This document shows, in pieces, positions 7,449 through 13,265 of a DNA stretch of 50,174 bases. The notes beneath the pieces were generated by a model. That model searched no databases, was not told the origin of the DNA, and saw only the letters and a program-made list of their open reading frames with translations. The stretch lies in assembly GCA_020025255.1 (NCBI GenBank), contig JAHHSK010000005.1, positions 1 through 50,174 of the forward strand, written 5' to 3'. A program made the position numbers and the translations under genes. Source of the DNA: Ruthenibacterium sp. Its GTDB lineage: Bacteria > Bacillota > Clostridia > Oscillospirales > Ruminococcaceae. Every line of letters starts with the position of its first letter. The stretch's first letter is position 1.

Positions 7449-8321
7449 ATGCAAAAAATACGCAAAGCCGTTATTCCGGCAGCCGGGCTTGGTACGCGTG
7501 TGCTGCCCGCTACAAAGGCAATGCCCAAAGAAATGCTTCCCATTGTAGACAAGCCTGCAATCCAGTATATTGTGGAGGAAGCGGTTGCCGCCGGGATCGA
7601 GGAAATCCTGATCATCACCAATCGCGGCAAAGGCATTATAGAGGATCATTTCGACCGCGCCCCCGAACTGGAAGCCGGCCTTATGAAACCCGGCAAGGAA
7701 GCTCTTCTGGACGAGGTTCGTTCTATCGCCCAGCTTGCCGATATCTTCTTTTTGCGCCAGAAAGAAACCAAAGGTCTTGGCCATGCTATTTTGAAAGCAC
7801 GCGCATTTACACAGGATGAGCCGTTTGTTGTTCTGTACGGGGATGATGTCATCATGGGCGAAGATCCGGTTGCGGCACAGCTTTGCCGCGCCTATGAACA
7901 GTACGGAAAGGCCTGCGTCGGCATCAAGGAAGTAAGCCCGCAAGCGATCCAGCGCTATTCCTCCATGAAGCTTTCGCATTTGGAAAACAATCTTTATCAT
8001 ATTACCGATATGATCGAAAAGCCGGCTCCCGGCCAGGAATTCAGCCTGTTTTCCATTTTGGGCCGATGCCTGCTGACACCGGAAATTTATGACATTCTGG
8101 AAAACACCGCGCCCGGTGCCGGAAATGAGATCCAGCTGACGGATGCCATGGCTGAGCTTGCGCGCCGCAGCGGAATGACAGGCGTGGATTTTACCGGAAA
8201 ACGCTATGACATGGGCAACAAGCTGGGCGTAATGCAGGCACAGGTGGAAACCGCGCTTCGCCATCCGGAAATCGGCAGTGATTTCCGTGCATACCTCAAA
8301 GAGCTTGCGCAATCGCTCTGA
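7449..8321 (+). CDS. galU: UTP--glucose-1-phosphate uridylyltransferase
   Basis: Makes UDP-glucose from UTP and glucose-1-phosphate, a precursor for surface polysaccharides, glycolipids and galactose metabolism. The 290 residues begin with the nucleotidyltransferase signature AAGLGTRVLPATKAMPKEML (11-30), followed by IVDKPAIQYIVEEAV and the catalytic region VLYGDDVI. Length and start agree with GalU/GtaB; AAGGAG lies eight bases ahead of the ATG. It is followed by a stem-loop that overlaps the next promoter. Sure of the family; GalU versus a close paralogue of other sugar specificity cannot be settled by eye. Confidence 0.95.
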   Translation: MQKIRKAVIPAAGLGTRVLPATKAMPKEMLPIVDKPAIQYIVEEAVAAGIEEILIITNRGKGIIEDHFDRAPELEAGLMKPGKEALLDEVRSIAQLADIFFLRQKETKGLGHAILKARAFTQDEPFVVLYGDDVIMGEDPVAAQLCRAYEQYGKACVGIKEVSPQAIQRYSSMKLSHLENNLYHITDMIEKPAPGQEFSLFSILGRCLLTPEIYDILENTAPGAGNEIQLTDAMAELARRSGMTGVDFTGKRYDMGNKLGVMQAQVETALRHPEIGSDFRAYLKELAQSL

Positions 8322-8346
8322 CCCGCACAGCCATTATTTTTCATAA

Positions 8347-8389
8347 AAAGCCGCATTTGTACAAGTTTTCCCTTGACAAGTGCGGCTTT
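8347..8389 (+). terminator. Stem-loop after galU, overlapping the rpsF promoter
   Basis: Arms 8347-8360 and 8376-8389 pair over 14 bp with one G-U pair (AAAGCCGCATTTGT and ACAAGTGCGGCTTT) around a 15-base loop. The -35 box of the next promoter starts in the loop and runs into the right arm. Only TTTC follows, so termination may be partial. Confidence 0.6.
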
Positions 8390-8402
8390 CGCATTGTATA
8401 AT
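8373..8402 (+). promoter_or_regulatory. Consensus promoter of rpsF-ssb-rpsR
   Basis: TTGACA (8373-8378), 18 bp and TATAAT (8397-8402): both hexamers are perfect, as expected for a ribosomal-protein operon. It gives a leader of roughly 70 bases before rpsF. Confidence 0.85.
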
Positions 8403-8419
8403 TAGATGCTTGCTGTGAT

Positions 8420-8458
8420 ACAGTAAGTAATCCTTACCCCTTTACCGGGGTCTTATGT
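8420..8458 (+). promoter_or_regulatory. Folded rpsF leader, candidate S6:S18 autoregulatory RNA
   Basis: The leader can form an outer stem (ACA-TAAG at 8420-8427, with G8423 bulged, pairing CTTATGT at 8452-8458), an unpaired bulge on the 5' side (8428-8435) and an inner hairpin ACCCC/GGGGT (8436-8440, 8447-8451) with loop TTTACC. Many bacteria carry an RNA at this position that is bound by the S6:S18 complex. The agreement of position and general shape is suggestive; I did not match it to the family model. Confidence 0.4.
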
Positions 8459-8478
8459 CCAGAAGGAGGTGTACAGAA

Positions 8479-8784
8479 ATGGCAAAGTATGAAACCATGC
8501 TGATTACCACCGCTACTCTTGACGAGGAAGCAACTGCTGCTCTTGTCGGCAAGTTCAAATCCCTCATCGAAGCGAATGGTACGATCGATTCTGTCGAGGA
8601 TTGGGGCAAGCGTCGTCTTGCATACCCGATCAACAAGGAAAACGACGGTATCTACACTCTGATCAACTTCACGAGTGAACCGGATTTCCCTGCTGAACTC
8701 GACCGCGTTTACAAGATTACCGACGGTGTGCTGCGTTCTATGATCGTAGCTAAGGAAGAAGTTGAAGCAACGGAGGCAAAATAA
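8479..8784 (+). CDS. rpsF: 30S ribosomal protein S6
   Basis: Small-subunit protein that binds the central domain of 16S rRNA as a heterodimer with S18. It has 101 residues, the normal length, with the S6 patterns KYETMLITT at the N-terminus, VEDWGKRRLAYPINKENDGIY in the middle and KITDGVLRSMIV near the end. The ATG at 8479 follows AGAAGGAGGTG; an in-frame ATG at 8455 lies before that ribosome site and was rejected. First gene of rpsF-ssb-rpsR; its stop shares one base with the ssb start (TAATG). Confidence 0.98.
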   Translation: MAKYETMLITTATLDEEATAALVGKFKSLIEANGTIDSVEDWGKRRLAYPINKENDGIYTLINFTSEPDFPAELDRVYKITDGVLRSMIVAKEEVEATEAK

Positions 8785-9257
8785 TGCTTAATGTTGTCGC
8801 TTTAATGGGTCGTCTGATTGCCGACCCTGAACTTCGTCAGACCCCGAACGGAATTGCAACCTGCACATTCCGTATTGCCGTTGACCGCAATTTCGCACGC
8901 GCCGGCGAAGAGCGCAAGGCCGATTTCATCGATATCGTTGCCTGGCGTCAATCCGCTGAATTTGTTTGCAAGTATTTCCGTAAAGGCAGCCTTATTGCTG
9001 TGGATGGTTCCATTCAGACACGCAATTATGAGGATCGCAACGGAAACAAGCGAACTGCGTTTGAAGTTGTTGCAAACAACATCAACTTCACCGGCGAAAA
9101 AAGCAGCAGCCAAGGCACCTATGCTCCGGGCGGATATGCACCAGCGCCTGCACAGGCTCCTGTCTCCCGTCCCGCACCGGCTGCTCCGGTCAGCTATGCA
9201 TCCGGCAGCGCCGATGATTTTGCAGTGATCGACGACAATGAAGATCTGCCGTTCTAA
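8784..9257 (+). CDS. ssb: Single-stranded DNA-binding protein
   Basis: Binds single-stranded DNA during replication, repair and recombination. 157 residues: an OB-fold over about 1-105 (MLNVVALMGRLIADPELR, then TCTFRIAVDRNF and FIDIVAWRQSAEFVCKYFRKG), a proline/alanine-rich flexible linker, and the acidic tip DNEDLPF that recruits partner proteins. It lies between the S6 and S18 genes, the arrangement conserved in Firmicutes, overlapping rpsF by one base. Typical in length and residues; nothing odd. Confidence 0.97.
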   Translation: MLNVVALMGRLIADPELRQTPNGIATCTFRIAVDRNFARAGEERKADFIDIVAWRQSAEFVCKYFRKGSLIAVDGSIQTRNYEDRNGNKRTAFEVVANNINFTGEKSSSQGTYAPGGYAPAPAQAPVSRPAPAAPVSYASGSADDFAVIDDNEDLPF

Positions 9258-9298
9258 GAAGCTGCTGCTTCGATACTTTGATAAGGAGGAAAAACACT

Positions 9299-9556
9299 AT
9301 GGCTTTTGATAGAGATCGTCAGGATAGCCGTGGTGGTCGTCCCCGCGGACGCCGCAAGAAAGTTTGCAGCTTCTGCGTTGATCGTCTCGACCACATCGAC
9401 TACAAAGATATTCCCCGTCTGCGCAAGTATATTTCCGAGCGCGCGAAGATCATTCCCCGCCGCGTTACCGGTACCTGCGCTTACCATCAGCGTCAGCTGA
9501 CTGTCGCAATTAAGCGTGCACGTCACGTTGCACTGCTCCCCTATGTGAGCGACTAA
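9299..9556 (+). CDS. rpsR: 30S ribosomal protein S18 (zinc-ligand form)
   Basis: 85-residue partner of S6 in the 30S central domain. The N-terminus is rich in arginine and glycine. Potential zinc ligands C23, C26, C60 and H63 (KKVCSFC; GTCAYH) mark a C-plus version of S18, in contrast to cysteine-free forms, which matters because cysteine-free paralogues serve in zinc starvation in other bacteria. The ATG at 9299 is preceded by AAGGAGG; an earlier in-frame ATG at 9278 lies before that site. Last gene of the operon, followed directly by a strong terminator. Confidence 0.97.
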   Translation: MAFDRDRQDSRGGRPRGRRKKVCSFCVDRLDHIDYKDIPRLRKYISERAKIIPRRVTGTCAYHQRQLTVAIKRARHVALLPYVSD

Positions 9557-9566
9557 TCAATCACTC

Positions 9567-9598
9567 AAAGCAGTACGGTTTTCCGTACTGCTTTTTTT
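9567..9598 (+). terminator. Terminator of the rpsF operon
   Basis: Perfect 12-bp stem (AAAGCAGTACGG and CCGTACTGCTTT) with a TTTT loop, running into a T7 tract. It is 10 bases after the rpsR stop. Confidence 0.9.
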
Positions 9599-9868
9599 AT
9601 CGAATTCGCTCAGGGCGCAGCGATCCTGCCTTTTGGGAGGGTCGCAATCTCTCCTTTCGCGCAAGGCATCCATGCACAATCAGTGACGCTCGTGCTATTG
9701 CATTTCGTTTTGAAAGCACAAATAAATTCCCCTGTTTTCCGGCTGGGCATCGTGCACGAATCGGTGCCATGCCCTCCCCTTTTGGCTGCCGTCATCATAC
9801 TATTTACCGCTGGGGAAAGAGCCGGTGGAACCGTTCGTTTTTTATCTTCTTTCAAGAGAATGCAGTGC
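9599..9868. other. 270-bp spacer without a recognisable gene
   Basis: Between the rpsR terminator and the next terminator nothing convincing was found. A minus-strand frame of 86 codons crosses it, but its start is a TTG without a ribosome site and it reads like random sequence. No tRNA-like fold, tandem repeat or clear promoter was seen. A degenerate dispersed repeat is possible. Confidence 0.4.
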
Positions 9869-9869
9869 A

Positions 9870-9912
9870 AAAAACAGCCCCCTCTGATACGCGCTCAGAA
9901 GGGGCTGTTTTT
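9870..9912 (-). terminator. Terminator after the acidic zinc-ribbon gene
   Basis: Arms 9870-9887 and 9895-9912 pair over 18 bp with one mismatch around a 7-base loop, with A/T runs on both outer ends, so it can work in both directions. It lies 20 bases after the minus-strand stop. Confidence 0.8.
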
Positions 9913-9932
9913 CATTTTCTTTTTAAATAAGG

Positions 9933-10388
9933 TTATTCCTTATCCTTCTTGTCATCGCAGCAGCAGCCGCAGTCACAGCCGTCTTCTTCTTCGCTGAAAT
10001 CGATTTCAAACTTGGTGCCGCATGCCGGGCATGCCAGATCCTCATTCGCCAGCATATCCTCATCTACACAAACAACTTCGCCGCACTGCGGGCAGGTGAT
10101 TTCATACAAGCCTGCCTCGTATTCGTCATCGTAATCTTCATCTTCTTCATCGTCTTCGTCCTCATCATCATCCGACAAGAACTCTTCAACTTCTTCCAAA
10201 TCTTCACTGATTGCATCCACTTCATCATACAGGGTATCGAGATCTTCATCTACAACCGTGATTGCCTGTGCCATCGATTCCAAAGTATCCACAATTGCGC
10301 TCAGCAGCTTGCCTTCCTTTGTTGTGGCATCAAAATCCATGCCTTCCATCATTCCTTTGATGTAAGCTACTTTTTCCTTCATTTCCAT
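9933..10388 (-). CDS. Acidic zinc-ribbon protein, CD1247 N-terminal domain type
   Basis: 151-residue protein of unknown function. The N-terminus (KEKVAYIKGMMEGMDFD) matches the conserved clostridial protein typified by CD1247 and forms helices to about residue 70. A strongly acidic run of D and E follows (73-89), then a zinc ribbon (C99, C102, C120, C123) and a cysteine-rich tail CDCGCCC near 138-144 ending in lysines. It lies downstream of efp, a common clostridial neighbourhood, but a hairpin between them may limit read-through. The acidic, cysteine-rich make-up suggests metal binding; that is inference. The family assignment rests on the N-terminal pattern. Confidence 0.7.
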   Translation of the reverse strand: MEMKEKVAYIKGMMEGMDFDATTKEGKLLSAIVDTLESMAQAITVVDEDLDTLYDEVDAISEDLEEVEEFLSDDDEDEDDEEDEDYDDEYEAGLYEITCPQCGEVVCVDEDMLANEDLACPACGTKFEIDFSEEEDGCDCGCCCDDKKDKE

Positions 10389-10418
10389 GAGGTTCCCTCC
10401 TGTTAAATTGATTTAGAC

Positions 10419-10454
10419 AAACAGGCAAGGCCAATTGGAAAGCCTTGCCTGTTT
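10419..10454 (-). terminator. Stem-loop after efp
   Basis: 13-bp arms 10419-10431 and 10442-10454 (AAACAGGCAAGGC and its complement) around a 10-base loop, 10 bases after the efp stop. The T tract on the minus-strand side is short (TTTGTCT), so termination may be partial. Confidence 0.65.
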
Positions 10455-10464
10455 TTTCAAAGAA

Positions 10465-11022
10465 TTATACGCGCTCCATATATTCGCCCGTACGGGTATC
10501 AATGCGGATCATTTCGCCTTCATCAATGAAGAGCGGCACCATGATTTCCGCACCGGTTTCCAGCGTAGCCGGTTTCAATGTGTTGGTTGCCGTGTTGCCC
10601 TTAAAGCCCGGCTCTGTCTTTGTAACCTGCAGCTCCACAAAGTTCGGTGCTTCCACTGCAAATACCGAGCCCTTGTAGCTGAGCACCTTGCACACTTCGT
10701 TTTCTTTCACGAACTTAAATGCATCGCCCAATTCGCTTTCATTGACAGGAACCATTTCGTAGGTTTCGTTATCCATAAAGTAGTACAGCGCGCCATCCTG
10801 ATAGGAATAAGCCATTTCGCGGCGTTCAATGAATGCCGTGGGGAACTTATCGCTGGGGTTGAACGCTTCTTCACGGATCGCTCCAGTCATTACATCCTTA
10901 TATTTTGTGCGTACAAAAGCCGCACCCTTGCCCGGCTTAACATGCTGGAAATCGACAACCGTATACACCTTGCCGTCTCTTTCAAAAGTAACACCCTTAC
11001 GAAAATCGCTTGCAGAAATCAT
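10465..11022 (-). CDS. efp: Elongation factor P
   Basis: Translation factor that relieves ribosomes stalled at consecutive prolines. 185 residues, the usual length, in three beta-barrel domains; DFQHVKPGKGAAFVRTK near the N-terminus holds K32 at the tip of the PGKG loop, the position modified in many bacteria. The C-terminus GEMIRIDTRTGEYMERV is typical. GGGAGGAACC lies ahead of the ATG. It has its own promoter, so although it sits after an M24 peptidase gene, as in other Firmicutes, it can be expressed separately. No modification enzyme gene is in view. Confidence 0.97.
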   Translation of the reverse strand: MISASDFRKGVTFERDGKVYTVVDFQHVKPGKGAAFVRTKYKDVMTGAIREEAFNPSDKFPTAFIERREMAYSYQDGALYYFMDNETYEMVPVNESELGDAFKFVKENEVCKVLSYKGSVFAVEAPNFVELQVTKTEPGFKGNTATNTLKPATLETGAEIMVPLFIDEGEMIRIDTRTGEYMERV

Positions 11023-11100
11023 GAATGGTTCCTCCCAATATTAATCCCGGCCGCCACGGGCATCAGAACACCGGGCATACCAGTTCAGTTTACTATTATG

Positions 11101-11129
11101 ATTTTACACAATCTGTGGTCTTTTTGCAA
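11101..11129 (-). promoter_or_regulatory. Promoter of efp
   Basis: On the minus strand TTGCAA (11124-11129), 17 bp and TAAAAT (11101-11106), about 80 bases before the efp ATG. Moderate match. Confidence 0.5.
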
Positions 11130-11207
11130 GTGCTTTTGCTTAAAATCGACCATTTTCCCCTGATTCCCTCTGTTTTTGCATCGAATCAGATGGTTTGTGT
11201 GCTTTAT

Positions 11208-12278
11208 TTACAGAATGATCAGTTCTTTCGGTGTTTTTCCCGGAATTTCAATTCCGTTCTCGTGGATAAAAATCGTATCCTCGATCCGAACGCCAAATTT
11301 GCCCGGCAGATAAATACCCGGTTCGATCGTCATAACCATATCCGCCCGCACTTCATCCGTGCATTTGGGGCTGAAGCGCGGATTTTCATGGATCTCGATT
11401 CCAACCGCGTGGCCCAAGCCATGGCCAAAGCAGCCTTCGTAACCCGCCGCATTGATGATATCACGCGCCACTTGATCCACTTCACAGCCTTTTTGTCCGG
11501 CTTTTGCAAATTCACAGCATGCAAGCTGTGCCTTCAAAACCGTATCGTATACCCTGCGCTGTTCGTCTGATACATGTCCCACAGCCACGGTGCGCGTCAT
11601 ATCGGAGCAGTATCCATCCACATTTGCACCGAAATCCATGGTGACAAAATCACCTGCTTCAATGCGCTTTTCTCCGGGAACGCCATGCGGCAGGCTTGTT
11701 TTTGCGCCGGAAATGAAAATCGTATCAAAGGCAAGCTTTCCTGCGCCATGGCTCTTCATAAACATTTCCATTTCAAGCGCCGCATCAATTTCACGCACGC
11801 CGGGTTTGATATAGCCAAGAATATGTTCAAAGCAGGCATCGGTGATCGCCTGCGCGCGGCGGATTGCATCCAATTCTTCCGGCGCTTTGATTGCGCGGAT
11901 CTGATCCACCGTATCGGACAAAAGGCTCGAAGTATCCACTTCCACACCGGGAAGTGCATCCCTGACCCTTTGGGCATACGCCAACGTCGCTTTATTTTCC
12001 ATATTCAGATGCTTTACCTGATGCGCACTCAGGATATCCCGCACTTGCTCCAGCGCGTTATCCTCCAAAACGACCGTTGCGTCTTTTACCGTTGCCTGCG
12101 CAATCTCGATATAGCGGGAATCGATGATAAAATAAGTTTCATCCGGCAAAATCAGAACGGTTCCGGCATCCCCGGAATCGAAATTCAAAAAATAAAAACG
12201 GTTTACTTCTGTCGAAATCAACGCCGCTTCAAAATCAGACGGCATTGCTGCAACCAAACGAGCTGTACGCTGCTTCAT
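11208..12278 (-). CDS. M24-family aminopeptidase P / Xaa-Pro peptidase
   Basis: Dinuclear-metal peptidase expected to release N-terminal residues before proline or to split Xaa-Pro peptides in the cytoplasm. 356 residues: an N-terminal creatinase-like domain (1-125) and a pita-bread catalytic domain. The metal ligands of the family are visible: D215 (MDFGA), D226 (CSDMTRT), a His in GHGLGH (286-290), E319 (TIEPGIY) and E333 (VRIEDT). It lies between yqeG and efp. By length it resembles YqhT/PapA-type short enzymes; AMPP versus dipeptidase specificity cannot be told from sequence. Confidence 0.92.
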   Translation of the reverse strand: MKQRTARLVAAMPSDFEAALISTEVNRFYFLNFDSGDAGTVLILPDETYFIIDSRYIEIAQATVKDATVVLEDNALEQVRDILSAHQVKHLNMENKATLAYAQRVRDALPGVEVDTSSLLSDTVDQIRAIKAPEELDAIRRAQAITDACFEHILGYIKPGVREIDAALEMEMFMKSHGAGKLAFDTIFISGAKTSLPHGVPGEKRIEAGDFVTMDFGANVDGYCSDMTRTVAVGHVSDEQRRVYDTVLKAQLACCEFAKAGQKGCEVDQVARDIINAAGYEGCFGHGLGHAVGIEIHENPRFSPKCTDEVRADMVMTIEPGIYLPGKFGVRIEDTIFIHENGIEIPGKTPKELIIL

Positions 12279-12322
12279 GTTTTCAGAACCTTTCTTTTGA
12301 GTATTCGGCAGTGCCGGAAATT

Positions 12323-12862
12323 TTATACACCCAGCTTATCGGCATCCGATTTCGCGCTTATCATCCGGCCGCCCTTTTTATAATACCGCTCTAAAACCGG
12401 TTTTTCAAGCATGCGTTTGAAACGAATCATCGGTTTTATATCTTCGTGCATCGGACGCACCAGCAGCATTCGGATGCCGTACAGGTTTGCTCCGAGGGAA
12501 TCCGTATAGATCTGATCGCCCACCAGCGCAGCAGCCTCTTTTGCAACCCCCATAGCACGGCGCGCACTGCGCAGACCAAACGGAGACGGTTTGCAGCAAA
12601 ACGCCCGGTAATCCAATCCCACACGCTTTGCAAACGGCTCTACACGCGATGTCGTATTGTTCGAAGCAATCATCATTTTGATCCCCGCTTGCCGCATTCG
12701 CTGCAGCCATTGTTCCACATCCGGCGGCAATTCCTGGCTGCCGTGAGCTGTCAAGGTATTATCAACATCCAGAATCAAGCCCTTGATTCCATTTTCCCTC
12801 AAAAAATCCGGTGTGATGCTGCTGATTCGGTCGAATATTACCGTTGGCGTAAACAATGCCAT
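12323..12862 (-). CDS. yqeG: YqeG-family HAD phosphatase
   Basis: 179-residue member of the YqeG family, HAD superfamily IIIA. The nucleophile motif is DVDNTL (32-37) in the context GLILDVDNTLTAHGS, followed by SNN at the motif II position, a KPSPFG segment with the motif III lysine, and GDQIYTDSLGAN for motif IV. The substrate is not established. In Bacillus yqeG begins the yqeG-yqeH-aroE-yhbY-nadD-yqeK-rsfS cluster; here it is detached from that cluster and placed beside the M24 peptidase gene. AGAGGGGATC precedes the ATG. It probably depends on upstream transcription, since no promoter was recognised after the rpsU terminator. Confidence 0.88.
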   Translation of the reverse strand: MALFTPTVIFDRISSITPDFLRENGIKGLILDVDNTLTAHGSQELPPDVEQWLQRMRQAGIKMMIASNNTTSRVEPFAKRVGLDYRAFCCKPSPFGLRSARRAMGVAKEAAALVGDQIYTDSLGANLYGIRMLLVRPMHEDIKPMIRFKRMLEKPVLERYYKKGGRMISAKSDADKLGV

Positions 12863-12911
12863 GGGCGATCCCCTCTCTTCGTTGCATTTTGTAACTCTTC
12901 TTTTCGGGCAG

Positions 12912-12943
12912 AAAAAAAGCGAGCCTTTTTCAAGGCCCGCTTT
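12912..12943 (-). terminator. Terminator of rpsU
   Basis: On the minus strand a 12-bp stem (12916-12927 with 12932-12943, one G-U pair), a 4-base loop and T tract (complement of 12912-12915). It lies between rpsU and yqeG. Confidence 0.75.
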
Positions 12944-12973
12944 GTTTGCTTACTTACCGCGTGTCCGCTGATT

Positions 12974-13150
12974 TTATTTATACTTACGCTTGCGGGCAGC
13001 TTCAGATTTCTTCTTGCGCTTCACAGACGGCTTCTCGTATGCCTCGCGTTTACGCACTTCAGCAAGCACACCGGAGCGTGCGCAGGAGCGTTTGAAACGA
13101 CGCAGTGCGCTGTCCAGCGATTCATTGTCTTTTACTCTGATTTCCGACAT
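12974..13150 (-). CDS. rpsU: 30S ribosomal protein S21
   Basis: Very basic 58-residue small-subunit protein near the anti-Shine-Dalgarno end of 16S rRNA, helping mRNA binding. Reading the minus strand gives MSEIRVKDNESLDSALRRFK, then KRSCARSGVLAEVRKREAYE and a lysine/arginine-rich tail, a standard S21. AAGGGAGGG lies seven bases before the ATG. It has a perfect-hexamer promoter and its own terminator, so it is mostly transcribed alone. The yqeY gene that often follows rpsU is absent. Confidence 0.97.
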   Translation of the reverse strand: MSEIRVKDNESLDSALRRFKRSCARSGVLAEVRKREAYEKPSVKRKKKSEAARKRKYK

Positions 13151-13216
13151 CTTTGTCCCTCCCTTAAAAATGAGGTAGGCGCCGGCCCCCCTCTATACGG
13201 GAAACTGACTTTTATA

Positions 13217-13246
13217 ATTATACTATAATGAATGTTATCCTGTCAA
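13217..13246 (-). promoter_or_regulatory. Consensus promoter of rpsU
   Basis: On the minus strand TTGACA (13241-13246), 18 bp and TATAAT (13217-13222): both hexamers perfect, 66 bases before the S21 start. It begins 20 bases from the leuS stop; no clear leuS terminator intervenes. Confidence 0.85.
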
Positions 13247-13265
13247 TACTAATTATGCGCATATT

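Noticed and set aside
9610..9870. 86-codon minus-strand frame before the acidic zinc-ribbon region
   Set aside because: It starts at TTG next to a terminator hairpin, has no ribosome site and no protein-like pattern.
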